Part shown: piece by piece, positions 1-12,719 of the stretch
How positions within the stretch are numbered: position 1 is the stretch's first letter
Layout of the letters: every line of letters starts with the position of its first letter
NCBI GenBank assembly: GCA_036850595.1
Contig: CM072152.1
Span: 20,597,179-20,661,178 of the forward strand
Direction of reading: 5' to 3'
From: Rhyacichthys aspro
Lineage: Eukaryota; Chordata; Actinopteri; Gobiiformes; Rhyacichthyidae
Length of the DNA: 64,000 nt
Notes under the pieces: generated by a model
The model's database searches: none
Told to the model about the DNA's origin: nothing
Seen by the model: only the letters and a program-made list of their open reading frames with translations
Translations under genes and position numbers: made by a program

Positions 1-3000
1 TGCACGGTTCAAGAGGTGTTTACCAAGAGGCGAGCTTCAGGGAAAAGTGAGTCTCCTGAGCTAACTTCTCCTTTTGTGAATAATGCAAGAGAGTTTATTA
101 ATTTACATTTATTTGAAAGAACTATATTTTTGCAGGAGTAATCCCCAGACTGGCCAGCAGTGTTTCTATTTGTCTGTGAGTCTGAACGATGAGTTGTCTG
201 GTTTTCTCCAACCTAAATTACCCATAGATACTGTATATAATCCTGTTATTAATTCATTATTGTCCAGAGCCCCAACTCATCCTCTAAGAAGCTGGGATGG
301 GCCTCAACACACACAACAATTAAAGAATAAACTATAAAAGATGCATAGCTGAGTTTGTGCCTCTGTCCTCGTCCCACTGAAGGAGTGGAGTAAACTATGA
401 GGCTAAAGCAAAATATAATGCATCTGAAGCTCTTACGGAGGGATAAAGTAGTATTAGTCTGGTCCTTGTCGAGTTGAGTTCGATCTCCAGGAAGAGGAAC
501 AAATGCAGTTTAAACAACCTCTAAATTCATCTGGATTGACACGCAGCCAATCACAATTCATGGAGCGGTACCAACATTGACAGAATACACTGCACTTTTG
601 CCGACGAAAATAGAAAAAACATGCAACCGATCAGAAAGAAAACACTGCATATCGCCCGTCTCATTTTCGATAAATAGTTTGGTTATGATTGGTCAGGTCC
701 CTTTGAGCTCAGTTGAAATAGGTTTAAAGGGAGTGGCTCCAGACACATTCATTTTGCTGAGAAAGTGATATGTCTGAATATGGAGAAGGTGAAGTCTTCA
801 TTCTTCTCTGTAATTCTGTCATATTAGATTACATTTACAGCATTATTAATGGTGCAAAAACATTTGGAAATCTATCACCGTCTTTATAACTGTGTAAAGA
901 CTGGTCTGTTGTATGTAGTTTACAGATACATAGATGAAACAAATACACAGTGCGAAACATATGCATAAATGGATGCACTTCCTCAGTTATTTACCTTGAA
1001 ATAGTGTGAAGACTAGTTATGTTCACAAGCTCCTTTTCATTACACTCCGCAGACCTCTAAATAAACACATAGAGCTACACCTCTCTGAAAGGCCTTATTC
1101 ATTCATTGTTTTTTCTCCTGTAATTTATATTCTACATATTGTATTGGATTACATTCCAACCACTCAAAATGCACAAGAAAAAGGTCCCCTCCTGTTTTTC
1201 TGTCAAACCTTGAGCGGATTTGTTCATTGATGCTCTCAATAAAGTTCAGAACAGTTCATATCCAGTGCATATTGAACGCTGACGACAAAAAGAAGAAAAG
1301 CACTTTCAGCTATTTCATTTTGCACAGATGCTGCACAAAAGCTCCATTAGCCCGGTTCCCATTGATTTTTCTCCCTAAAACGTGAACTCCTCTGTATAAT
1401 GTCTATTTGGCTGCTGTTGTCGTGGTAACAGCGGAAGAGCCTTACAGTAGCTGGAGCACATTGTGTAAGATTGAAATGTTGATATACAGTGGTAATTCAT
1501 TTATAGTGACAGTGGTAGCACTTTATATATAAGAAGGTCTCTCCGATATCGCAGCTACTGTATGTCTCCATCTAGAGTTCACCAACTTTGTCCCACAACT
1601 TTAAATCACTACAATGTTTGCATGTGCTTTCATTTCCATTTGACCTTATGGATTATTTATACCTGTCATCACTATCTATTTGTAAAAGCAGCCCTGGCTT
1701 CTGTGTGTAATTTCTTTCCATTCTGCCAGACAGGTTTCATTGACAATCCGAGCCAGCCAATCATCAGAAGTAATGAAGCATAGTGTCCCCGGGATGTGAC
1801 GGGAAATTCATATTTGCCTTGAGTCGGCCGCAGAGACGCAGCAGTATTTGCAGCTCAAAGAAGTGCCAGAGCAGCACAACACTGAGGACAAAGGCGCATC
1901 AGTGCTGAGCAGGCAACGGGACATTATTGACTTTTTTATTGGGGGTATTAATACTACAATAAACAGCATTAAGCTCCCTAAACCTTATGTCTGAATGGTA
2001 GCAGACGACACCAGATTATTGTCTGTGTAAGTTATGTGACACTATCAAAAGCAGGGTTTTATGCCTAATTACGTTCATTCTCACGGTGAATGGAGTGTTT
2101 ATGTTGTTATATGGAGCAGTGAATGGGAGACTGAATTGTTGGACTCGTATAATTGAGATGTCCTTGTCTTTAGGGTGTTTTAAAGTGATAAAAATCAGTA
2201 AAACCCATTGAAAAGGCTGGGCATGTTTTACCCACAGTCTGTAGACTAAGAGAGGATGTGTGAGCAGCACTACACAATTATTTCTGAGGCAAACTACCTT
2301 GTCGATATAGCAGTCATGTCTATCATATGCTATCATGCCTGGGATATGACAAAAATGGACCGGAATGACAGATTCAAAAACACTCATCGATGTCCACATC
2401 ACAGTTTTTTTGTTTGTTTTTTTTTTAACCTAAAACTGTCTTGAGGTTATTTTTACTCCACTGTGCACGATTGACTGTGGCTGTGGGGAAATATTGGATT
2501 GTTGACATATTAATTTTACATATAGGCTCACTAATAGGTAGGTTATATATCCACATCCATCAATATCGTTTTTGTAAATAAAAAGATGTTCTTATTAACC
2601 TACCAGGATAAAGACTGTTCTGAATAAAAAAACAGAAGGTATAGTTTATGTATTTATTTTAACCTGGAACTGACTCTGTCTGTTGTCATTTCAATATATA
2701 ATAACAATATTTAAAATGCTGCTGGTGGAGTGAAGAAAGTGTAAAAGTGAAACAAGTAAAAGTAAAACAACTCACAACATACTACTCTTTCATTAACATA
2801 AAGCAGTAGTATGTATGGAAGACATTTTACACTTGTATTGCACTTCAACTTCAGTGACAGTTCATGTATTGCGAGTTTAGTCACCATACTTTTATGTAAA
2901 AGGGAATGCCCATTAGTTCATAATATGTTGCATTTACAAACCAGGCTAAATGTACAAGCAGCAAGTGGTAAAAGGGGTTTTCACTGTCACAAAAAGAAAA

Positions 3001-3011
3001 TCTTGAGTTCT
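1..3011. other. Intronic sequence, no gene seen
   Basis: AT-rich single-copy DNA. Open frames here are short or lack codon structure; the longest, 128 codons on the minus strand at 2016-2402, shows no family motif. A CG-richer patch at about 1780-1910 is the only part that stands out by composition. Confidence 0.6.
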
Positions 3012-3212
3012 GTCCCAGAGTCATATTTGTTCAAAATAGACTAAAATGACTCTCAGAAGACATGTTTTTCTTCCAAACTTGCTGCTTGGATAGACTCCAC
3101 TTGTAAACAAATGATGTCCGTGAATATGGCGCCGCTGTCGTAACAACACAGAGAGTTTGTAGAGGGGTCTGCGCCCTCTACTCGATAAAAGTTACGCAGT
3201 GCCGCTTTAAGA
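3012..3212 (+). repeat. Dispersed repeat family B, copy 1
   Basis: The block with CAAAATAGACTAAAATGAC, GAAGACATG, CTTGGATAGACTCCAC, TCCGTGAATATGGCGCCGC and TCGTAACA recurs at 29352-29466 in the same orientation and at 33808-33940 inverted. Its right part, AAAAGTTACGCAGTGC then GCTTTAA, resembles the end of short non-autonomous DNA elements common in teleosts, where the reverse complement starts TTAAAG. No transposase coding is present. Family assignment is open. Confidence 0.6.
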
Positions 3213-3724
3213 TGTGAAGATGGACACTCGGCAAATATCAGCGCAAACACTGTCTCCAAATTATTGCACGTTATCATAGAGCCCTGTTTCAAACTCCTAC
3301 CTTTTCTGTCAAAGTTAACTTGGAGTCACTGATTCATATTAAGCTGTTTTTTTTTATATTATCTCACTCCAGTCTAGTTTATGCACAGTCATTTTGTTAT
3401 TGCTGCTAGATGAAGCTCACAGAATTACCCGCTTGGCCCATTAGGGAGGGGAATGGCAGAGTAGCACTTCCTCCTTATTAATTGCTACATTTCCATTTCC
3501 CTCGATTCAACGCGGCAGGCGAGTCCCGAGGATCTGCCTGTTAAATATGAAGCATTCCCTCATATGATGATAGAGGAGGTTTAAAAGCATTGATCAAAAG
3601 CTACAGCTCCTTCCATTGGTCACACTTGTGGAGAAGGAAATTAAGACCAGAGGGAAGAGACGCAGCGCTGGACTCGAGATGAAACTAATTGGTTGTGGGT
3701 TAAATAACTCATTACAGCTACTGT

Positions 3725-3980
3725 TGTCCAACATTAGACCCAGCACATGTCACATACTCGCCACTGGAAAGATCATTCAGAGCAAAGGGTCGATGTACGG
3801 CAGCCTTGGGAATTTTACCGAACAATATGTTGGACATTGAGTGTCATTTGTTTCATAGTGAAGCACACTCACTTGAAATCTATACAATAATGATATTCAA
3901 GGTTTCACAGTAACAAGGTCGTGCGTGGAGCGGAAAAATTACCCTGCTCTGTGTGTTTGTATTGACTGATGGAGCCTAAA
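3725..3980 (+). repeat. Four-copy diverged repeat cluster A, copy 1
   Basis: Starts GTCCAACATTAGACC. It shares with three later copies the blocks ATCATTCAGAGCAAAGGGT, GGCAGCCTTGGGAAT, TTTGTTTCATAGTGAAG, ATACAATAATGAT, TTCACAGTAACA, GCTCTGTGTGTTTGTATTG and a GGAGC end. All four copies are on the same strand and have diverged by many substitutions and indels, which points to old tandem duplication. No coding frame is kept between copies. Confidence 0.8.
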
Positions 3981-4103
3981 GAAAAGAATAGTATGGGTGG
4001 ATGTGATTTTATGTTGATATGTAAGATTCATAGCAATCTCTAAACATATAAATCATGAAAGCTTTGTGAGTTTTAAACATTTTAGAAAGCTTTTACTTTA
4101 GCG

Positions 4104-4250
4104 TTCATTCATTCATCTTCTTCCACTTATTCCTCTTAGGGCTCGTGGGGGGCTGGAGTCTATCCCAGCAGTTTTGGGCCTAAGGTGGAGAAAGAACTCA
4201 CAGTAACACTGATTGTGAGGCAGGAGTGCTAACCCCTCTGCTAATACACT
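4104..4250 (-). repeat. Degraded copy of a common teleost dispersed repeat
   Basis: Sequence of the form TTCATTCATTCATCTTCTTCC, GGGGGGCTGGAGTCTATCCC and, at the other end, GTGAGGCAGGAGTGCTAACC is typical of a repeat scattered through fish genomes. The reverse complement of its right end shares 18 identical bases with the element at 55800-55895. It was inserted between copies 1 and 2 of cluster A. Confidence 0.65.
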
Positions 4251-4297
4251 CCTACTTTAGTGTTATTCATGTCTAATGCAATGATAAACTCAAAAAT

Positions 4298-4560
4298 GTC
4301 CAACATTTGACCTAGCACATGTCACACACTCACCATTTGAAAGGTTATTCAGAGCAAGGGTTCGATAATACAGCAGCCCTGGGAATTGTATGGAACATTT
4401 ATAGAAAAATATGTTCATTATTGGGGGTCATTTGTTTCATGGTGCAGCACACAAACAAGAAATCCATACAATAATGATACACTTTACAGTAACAGGACCA
4501 TGTGGGCTTTGAGTGGATGAAATGCCCTTCTCTGAGGTTTTTGTATTGACAGAGCATTAA
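4298..4560 (+). repeat. Repeat cluster A, copy 2
   Basis: Starts GTCCAACATTTGACC and keeps CACATGTCACACACTCACCA, TTATTCAGAGCAAGGGTTC, CAGCAGCCCTGGGAATT, GTCATTTGTTTCATGGTG, ATACAATAATGATA, TTACAGTAACAGGACCATGTG and TTTTTGTATTGAC. It is about 573 bp downstream of copy 1 and is the best match to it. Confidence 0.8.
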
Positions 4561-4638
4561 AAAACTAGCAGTAATCGTAGATATAGTTTAATGGGATGTA
4601 AAGAAGCTGTAGAAATGTCTCAAAGTGATAAAATGGGT

Positions 4639-4840
4639 TCTTCATTCAGAGAAAAGGGTTAATAACATGGCAGCTCTGGGATTTTTACATTTATATTTAT
4701 AGAAAAACATACTATGGTCTTTTGTTCCATAGTGAATAGACTAACAAGAAATTCATCCAAAAATGATACTCAAAGCTTTACAGTAACAGGGACATGTTGT
4801 TTTGTGTGAAGTGGATTAATGGATTCTCTGTGTATTTCCT
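4639..4840 (+). repeat. Repeat cluster A, copy 3 (most diverged)
   Basis: Keeps TTCATTCAGAGAAAAGGGTT, ATGGCAGCTCTGGGA, TTTGTTCCATAGTGAA, AATGATACTCAAAG and TTTACAGTAACAGGGACATGT in the same order. It lacks the first 60 bases of the unit. It is the shortest and most changed of the four. Confidence 0.7.
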
Positions 4841-5376
4841 TTTTTATTTTTATAGATCTTCTAGAAGATTGTAGAAGATAGTGTTTAGAATTTTGAAGCC
4901 ACTAATGTTTCAAAATACCATAAAAAAGTAAAGGGTTTAATTTTTTACAGCCCAAGCACAATGTGACCGCAGCGCCAACCACCTTCTTAATTTGGTGATT
5001 GACAGGTGTAAGGCCCGCCCCCTCGTATTGCCAACTATTAGGGCTAAATTTATTCAGCCCCGGGACTTGAATTTGGACGAACCACAGAGACATACAGAGT
5101 GACAGTGGGCTTCATTGTATTTTTGAGACAGTGTGAGGGTCAAGTGACAGGGTTATCATTAGCATTATAGACTGCACTTAGTTAGCATTAGCATGATAGC
5201 AACACAGAGGTCATTGCTAAGAGCTTTATGTGAAAGTCTGATTTTTTCCAGCCTGAAACAGTTGCAGTATCCAGCAAAGTAGTAATTTCTGAAAGTTGTA
5301 TTGCTATAACTTAATCACTCCAATGTTTTGTTACTGCAGTGTGAACTGATTGATATGCATTTATTAACCCACCCAC
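4841..5376. other. Spacer between cluster A copies 3 and 4
   Basis: Holds a short CG-richer block at about 4950-5060 containing TTTGGTGATTGACAGG, a motif seen inverted near 43525-43540, so this may be another dispersed repeat fragment. No gene seen. Confidence 0.4.
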
Positions 5377-5616
5377 CCAACATCACCACCATCGCCACCA
5401 CTGCATACTCACCATTAGAAAGATCATTCAGAGGAAAGGGCTGATGATATGGCAGCCCTGGGAATGTTTCCACTGAGGGTAATTATTTCAATAGTGAAAG
5501 ATAGTAACTATAAATCTATACAATAATGACAATAAAGGCTGTACAGTAACAGGGCCATGTGTGGAACGGATTAATTACACTGCTCTGTGGGTTTGTATTG
5601 ACTAACGGAGCAATAG
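5377..5616 (+). repeat. Repeat cluster A, copy 4
   Basis: Keeps GCATACTCACCATTAGAAAG, ATCATTCAGAGGAAAGGGC, TATGGCAGCCCTGGGAAT, TCTATACAATAATGACA, TGTACAGTAACAGGGCCATG, GTGGAACGGATTAATTACAC, TGCTCTGTGGGTTTGTATTG and a CGGAGCAATAG end. It is close to copy 1 in its right half. Confidence 0.8.
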
Positions 5617-8600
5617 GACCATAGTGGAGGTTCGATATAATGCAAAACAAGATAAAAATGGAAAGTATTAATTAGCAGCTTTTCAATTAACTATAGAGAA
5701 GTAAGTAAACTATAGTAGCATTAGAAGCTGGAGGTATAGTAGGAACTGGTATTGATAAAGATTATGATCCAGACCTACTCTAACAACTTGATGAATATGA
5801 TTTTAATGAATTGAATTTTAGATCACTTACACTTTTAGTTATTTGTGCTGCTCCGGTTTAATGCAATGACAACAAAAAATGTGTCTGTTAATTAGGGAAT
5901 GGACAAATGAATTGGAATGTAACTATAAGAGCAAAAAGCTATTGATATGCATCTAACGTCGCCTGTGTTGGAATTTAGCCTAGTCTAATGCTTTTTCTAA
6001 AAAAAAAAAAAAAAAAAGTCTTACCCAGGTCTTCCATTAACCTCTACGGCTCTATGCATATAAATCAGTTCTGGATTGCACTGCCATCATAATATTTAAA
6101 TGACCATATGTGTTAGTTATCACGTGTCAGTAAACGTTTCAAAGACATGAGATGGAATTTAGATGCTTTATTTTCCCAAGACCAAGAACCAGAAAAGTAT
6201 AATTATTGTGATAAAATGATGGTGGGATCTTCTAAAAACAGGTGATGTGGGACGGTACAGCAGATGGTTAACCAGACACAGCAGATCACTGGTGAATAAG
6301 AAGTGCACTTAAGTGTCTGACTGAATTTCAGCCACCCATCTGGACTAAACTCTAAAACAGCTGCTTGAGAAGATTTCATATTCAAAATACTGAATATGGA
6401 TCAGGCTGCAGTTTGTTTAAAGAAGCCAAACATAATGTGAACTGTAAAAGGGGCGTTTAAAAGCACAGAAGACAAATAACAATGGAGGATTGTGTAGTGT
6501 TAATAATTAGCCAAAGCTATGTTTATAATAGTGTCTTACACCGTACTTCCTTTACCTTCCACTACTTTACACAGAGAAGAAAAACTGAGCACTGCTTGTT
6601 CATTCATAGGCAGCAGCATGTTCCCACAGGGCTGCCATAGGTGCTCACAGTCTGTAGAAAGAATGGTACGAGGTGTGAAATTACTACTTTCACTTTTAAT
6701 CAGAACATATGCAATTTTTTCTTGAATTTCAGGAAAAACAACGAAAAGAAATCATTTAGATGGCAGCTAGGCTTAATCCTCAAGGATTTTAAAAGATGAG
6801 TTTGTCTGCTTTCACACAGAAACAGCGCAAGTAAAGTGAAACAGATATTGGCAATCCATTAACTAAATGTTTAATGAGATGGTCTGATACTGAACTCACA
6901 GGTAAAAGTTTGAGATAAGATTTAAAGGTTTGGTTTGATGTAATGCATTACTATTTTCTGGTGCATTGTTTCAGTCTTACTTTCTTACTTAAATAAGAGC
7001 AGGAAAAGTCACTGTGCTGTTGTTGGAGGTTTGTGTGTGGGGTTGGGACCAGGACAGGAGAAAATTTCAGGTAATATTTGCATAGACCCACTTTTTATTT
7101 GCACTCCACTTATGTCTTGCCACTCAGTTCACATGTGAAGTTGACTTGTAGTTCCTGTCCCTAAATCATACAATGTCCAACACAACCTCTCCACAGGAAA
7201 GGTTTTGCAACTGTTCTACAGCCATGTAGCACTTCAATAATGCCTACTGCTCAACAGTGCCCCCTATGAACACTGGACCATCTACTCCTTCAGAAACAAG
7301 CCCATCACACTTCCTCCTGTTATCACCACAGGTCTGTCCCTCTTCACGTCCAGCCTCCAATCAGCTGCCGCTCCATTTGGCTCCATTACGAAACACTAGA
7401 TGAGAACAGAAATGAAAAAGCTTTCTTTGGGATAGCTTTTAAAAAAGGTTCCTAAGTAGGTTACATGAGAAAGTAGGCTGCACAAAAGCTCCAGAGACCA
7501 AAGGAGATACTGTCGTATCACTCAAGAGGAGTGGCATCCCACTTCAGGAGTCCACTTGAAGAGATGGATCATGGGAAATCAGACATGGGCATTTGTGAAG
7601 CAGCAGGTAGAGCATAATTGGCCTCAAAACTGTGACAGGAGAGCAGAGACTACTGTCAGAGGAGGGATGTTGAAGGCATAGCAGTAAGGTGTGAGTGTCA
7701 ATATAAATAAATGTAGGTAGGAGTAATAAAACTATACTAAAACTATACTACACTTTATGTGTGTCTTAGGAACTTCTAGAGCTATCAAAGTACAGCAGCA
7801 ACAGTGTGCAAATATGCAGTCATGACAAACAACAGTGAAGTCTCTGTCATCAGTAAAGGTGCTTCTATAGAATATAAAGCAAACCTGAAACAAATTTTAA
7901 AATAAAATTGAACCAGAAGTTTTATGTTTTGCGGAGGTTTTAAAGGTTTTTTCCAGACACATGAGGAAAAAGAGGGCTTCTCTGAGTTTTGTGTTGATCA
8001 CCAGAACTGTCTTTTACTACTACTGTCTGCTGTCTTGTCTGTCTTGTTTTTTTAATGCTACACAACAATGTAGACGACAATATGCACTGATTTTAAAGCC
8101 AGCACCACATTGATCTCTTTATGAACCTATTCAATTTTATCAGAAAGCTTTTTTTTTCTTCCTTAAGTTAGAGTTACACAAAAAGCGGCATGAGTGACTA
8201 TAGCAACTGTCATTTATTTTATAGTTCATACTCCTGTCAGGAATTGACAAGACAAGGACTGAGTGTAGATCTGAATCTGCGCAAAAGTCAAGTTAAGAAG
8301 TGTCATGGTTGAAGCGATAACCAATCACAGAACAAGGGCTGGCAACACGAAGTGAATTTAATGCTTCCAGTGTGAATGTAGATCTATGCATTTCTGAAAA
8401 ATCGCCAAATAGCTTGTAATTCTGACCTTCAACTACTTGATGGTACTCATCCATTATACATTTATAGATCTAACAAGCTACAGGCAATACAAACATCAAA
8501 ATAGCAACACACAAGAGTTAGATACTCATTTTAAAAAGGCAGCAGCACCAGTTTCACCACAACTTCAATTATATATCTCATTATAATGTGTATTCTGTGG

Positions 8601-11600
8601 AGTGTAAATGGCTTTTTCATAACCCATTAATGTATCAAAATTAATCTTAAAAAACACTTAGCAATGATCACTTCTGTGGTTTAAGAGTTTATTTTGCAAA
8701 GGTCATGGGCTTTAGCACTAAAATGGATCTTTTCTAATTTGTGGCCAGCCATGTGAAAGCTTTAGCTTCATTTATTTCAGGACAGGAAAACAGTGAGAAT
8801 AATGCAGTTTCATGTTAATGCCAAAAGTGTTTTTAAAGTTTGTTGCAGATTTTGTGTTCAACTTTAACACTGTCTTTAATCCTAAATGAGGTCTCCTGGG
8901 TTTATGAGTCGCATTAAGGGGAACATAATAAACAGCTGCGTGATAAACTAAACAATGTAACCAAACAGTTCACAGCCAAAGGAGCCGTGTGTTCGGAAAC
9001 AAAAGTAAAAGCGCGTTATTGTATTTATTTGTGAAGCTAACCGTGACTAAACCTACAGACGTCTTGCCGGCAGCTGCTCTGAGGGAAAGGTTGACACTTT
9101 GATCACTGTGTTTCATCGCTGTCTGTCTCTGAGGCATGACAAATCATCTTTTGTCAAAAGGCAAGTTTCAATTCTGAATGAATAGGCACAAGTCGGGCTT
9201 CGGTGCCGACAGCGTGTAAGAAAACAGCAGAACATTTCAACGGCTGAAGGTACAAAAACAGATAAGATAAAAGCGCTAAGAGCGAGGACTTATCAGGATT
9301 GTTTAGGACACCTTCGCTTTACTCGACAAGGCACTTAAACAAAACTCAGCAAAACACAGAGGAGCTGCTTTGAAACTGTCTTAATTAAAGAGATAGAATC
9401 TAATTAAATGTTAACAATAAAGTTTTTTAAAGGGACTAAACTAATGAGAGAACAAACCTACAAAGGAATGAGAGCATTAGGTTTAAGAAGCACAAACAAG
9501 TTGAAAGTCTTTAATGAAAAGGCAGAGTTATCGATTCAGTGTTTTAGCTGCTGTTTATCCACATATATTTTACTGTACTGTACTGAATTAACTGAATTAA
9601 AATTGTGCAGTTTGTTTTCTCTTTGATGTGTTATTAACACATTAGCAGTGGATTTCATCAAAGAAAAGGATTACTGTAAATGTCCAGCGTGACTAGAAGT
9701 GATGTAGTCATGGTTGTAACAACGGTTGTTGTCTAAAATGGGGCGGGCTTCATAAGATGCTCTGTTTGTCTGAATGGTTGTACGTGTATCCAGCGACATT
9801 GAGAGGCAGTTTGTTCAAACCAAGTGAATACTTTAGAATAAAGGCCATGCTAACAAATGTTATCAGAATGTCAATTTTGGACTTGGTTATTTAAATTTTG
9901 TTATTTAATTTTATTAAAAACAGTTCAAACAGGTGGAAAGGGTATTTTTCCAAAGTAAAAACCATTTATAATGACAAAAAAGAGCATAAACAGCAGACCC
10001 TCAGTTGGTGTAAAAGCTTAAGCTGAATTAGTTTTGGGTCCATGAAGCTCTGCTGCTATTGACCTTTATTCAAAAACCTCTCAAAATAATTCATCATTTT
10101 GGTGTATTGGTCTGGTTTTGTGAACACACAGTTTTATTTTTTTGATGCTCATTCAAAAGATTATTCCTTTTGAGATTGTGAGAGAAATAACTAGCTTCTT
10201 TTGTTCTCAGCCTGTTCCCTGGCATTTATATCCTATCTACAATTCTGATGCACATATTTAACTCAATAAGACAGACACAGCCAAAAGAGACTAAACAAAT
10301 TAGCAAAAATCTGAGAAAAGCATTTGATTTGATTATATGATTATATGATCCACAGTTTAATTTCACTTGGGCACAATAATAAGATATGAGGCATACACAC
10401 TCCTCTCTACAGCAACCGCCTGTTCCTCTGATCTTTCTAATTAAAGCGTGTGAGCTACAGGCGTTTGTTCTTCCTTGTTGGTTCAATAACCGTGTCCCTG
10501 GGCTAAATGGATTCACCAAAATATGGAAAATTGCCTACAAATGTCCCAACATTTCACAACATGAGTAAACTTGGAGCCATGAAACATTAACTAATTAATT
10601 AATTAATATTCCTGAATCACTTTCAGAAAGAAACTAAAATGTATAAATTGCAAACCTGTTTTGTACTGTGTCCTCATGTTTCAAGCCCCCATAATCTGGA
10701 GAAACACTTGCATCTCTAACATTACTGTGTGTGTTTTTTTGTTTGGTTAGATAAGGTACTTAAGTTTGGCACTTATCTAAAAAAAAAAAAAAAAATACAG
10801 AAAGTTTTTGGAAATGTTTGCAGAGTTTGGAAACCACACAAATGTTTGAGCTGTCTGAATATCTGAGCAGTGAGGCCCACACTCAAGTTTCTCTCTTTGA
10901 AGTGGTGTTAAACTGAGAGATGTAGGCCTTTTGAAGTCAAACTTATAACTTTGGAAGGAGTGTCAGTGCAATATGAAAAAAACCAAATATGTGTAGAAAC
11001 AGAAAACATAATTAATATATGGCTAATTGATAGCAAAATAACAAGAAAAAAACTGAGTGTCATGTACAATACAGCCTTTAGTCTTTAACAAAATAAATTA
11101 CTGATGACTTAAGTCTCATAAGAGCTGGCATTTTTACTGATTATGCAAATAAAAGGTTTGAATAAATTGCTTATCACATGCGATATTGTCCTTAATATGG
11201 CGGCAAAAGTGGTTAGCTAAGCTGCCCTTTATTATCCGCTCAGGGGGCTCCCAGGGACCCTCTCCAGATCTTGCAGACACATGCTGCAAATGTAACAGAG
11301 TTTATATTAATATTGTGATTTCCCAGGGTCTCATTTCATTGGGGACAGGACACAAGCTGGGTCACCGATGTCAGCACCCGCTTCAGATATTGTTTATTTA
11401 TGTCCAAAGCCCTCATGATCACCGGCTAACTCTAAAGTGTATTAATCTCATTTAGGACCCTTTATTTGCTGTACATTTGATGAGCTAAATGATTTTTTAA
11501 TGGAGTAATGCACATATGTTAATGCTAATGTAACTTATTCCCTCAAAGCGTAGTATATCTGTAAAATCTGCCCCTGAGGAACTCATGTCTTTTAGCAGTA

Positions 11601-12700
11601 TGTATTTTCTTCTATTCAGAAACTGCATTAAAAGACAAAGGTGATTAGTCAAATACAACACAAAACATGGTGGCAATGTGGGCAGTCAGGGAAATGCCAC
11701 CCAATCAGTGAATTCCTGCTAATTCTTTTCACAACTGAGGCTCTTACAATGATTTGGCAGAATGTATTTATCAGGAAACTCAGTGCACAATAAAACTGAG
11801 TTGTGTTTCTGGTAATAGCTGCAGACATTTCCCGTCAGAGACAAAACCATTAGGCGTCTAAATGTGAGCTGGAGCGACTGCGCCCCTGACAAAAGGTTAC
11901 ATTACGATGTCAGTTTTAGGTAATTCCAAGACTATTACCATCTGTTTGCACTTGTCTCTCTGTGTATGAGGTCTTTAAACAAACAATATTTATTCTGCTG
12001 TTTCCTTGGGCAAACATCTGCTCGGCTGCGATAGGTTTTAAATATTAGGAGGCAAAGCTTCCCCGAGCTACCTGGCAGTCACAGAATAAATTATATTTGA
12101 CATTTTCCACTGGGGTGACAATGTAGGGGTCCTGTGCCACTGGAAAACACTGTTTATTTTCTTGTGTTATTTACATAGTATTTGATTACCTTTCTGCTTG
12201 GCTGTGTGTATGTGACATCTGAACTGTGATTGAATAAATAAATCACTGTGAGACTTATGGGTGTGCTATCAGAACTGATTATCACCGTATCTTTTATGTC
12301 ATGTTTTGCTCTTTTCATCTCACAATCACAGATTTCCTCAGCCTCTGCACACGTGAAGAATAAAGATGACAGGCTTTTTACTGGCATTTTTTACTTGTCC
12401 TCAAGAACATGGGAGGTATTAAAGTCTCATTCTGGGCTTAACAAAGATGTTTTTGTGTCAGAACTTGACGAATCAATGAGCAAACAAATGCACTCACTCA
12501 CTGACAAACCAAATGCTGCCTGTATTTCATTAGCACTTATGCGTGTATGAATAAAAATCCAAACTCTGAAAAGGCGACTTAAAAGTGTTGGATGTAAGCT
12601 CAAGGACTTTTGTGAAGAGTTCAGTGAAAACAAGCAAAGAATGCTGCTTTTCGTGAAGTCATTTTTTGCACATTGAGTGATTGAAAGTCCAGACTCATTG
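5617..12700. other. Intronic sequence, mostly featureless
   Basis: No convincing exon on either strand. Poly(A) tracts at 5999-6018 and 10779-10795 may mark ends of old retroposed fragments. A dispersed-repeat fragment lies at 6583-6690 (own entry). A less AT-rich, non-repetitive block at about 11170-11470 has the look of a conserved non-coding element, judged only by composition. Confidence 0.5.
6583..6690 (+). repeat. Dispersed repeat family C, copy 1
   Basis: Shares AACTGAGCACTGCT and, further on, the block CAGGGCTGCCATAGGTGCTC followed by ACAGTCTGTAGAAAG and AGGTGTG with the sequence at 52830-53010, where the same blocks read with a few changes in the same order. Orientation is the same. 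The distance between the two blocks differs (44 against about 108 bases), so one copy has gained or lost sequence. Confidence 0.55.
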
Positions 12701-12719
12701 AGGTAAGTGTTTGGTGAAG

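Noticed and set aside
2016..2402. 128-codon minus-strand frame
   Set aside because: No domain, motif or good splice context; AT-rich chance frame.
4340..4360. GGGTTCGATAAT resembling a tRNA B box
   Set aside because: No A box at the right distance; it is part of the four-copy repeat, whose other copies lack the motif.
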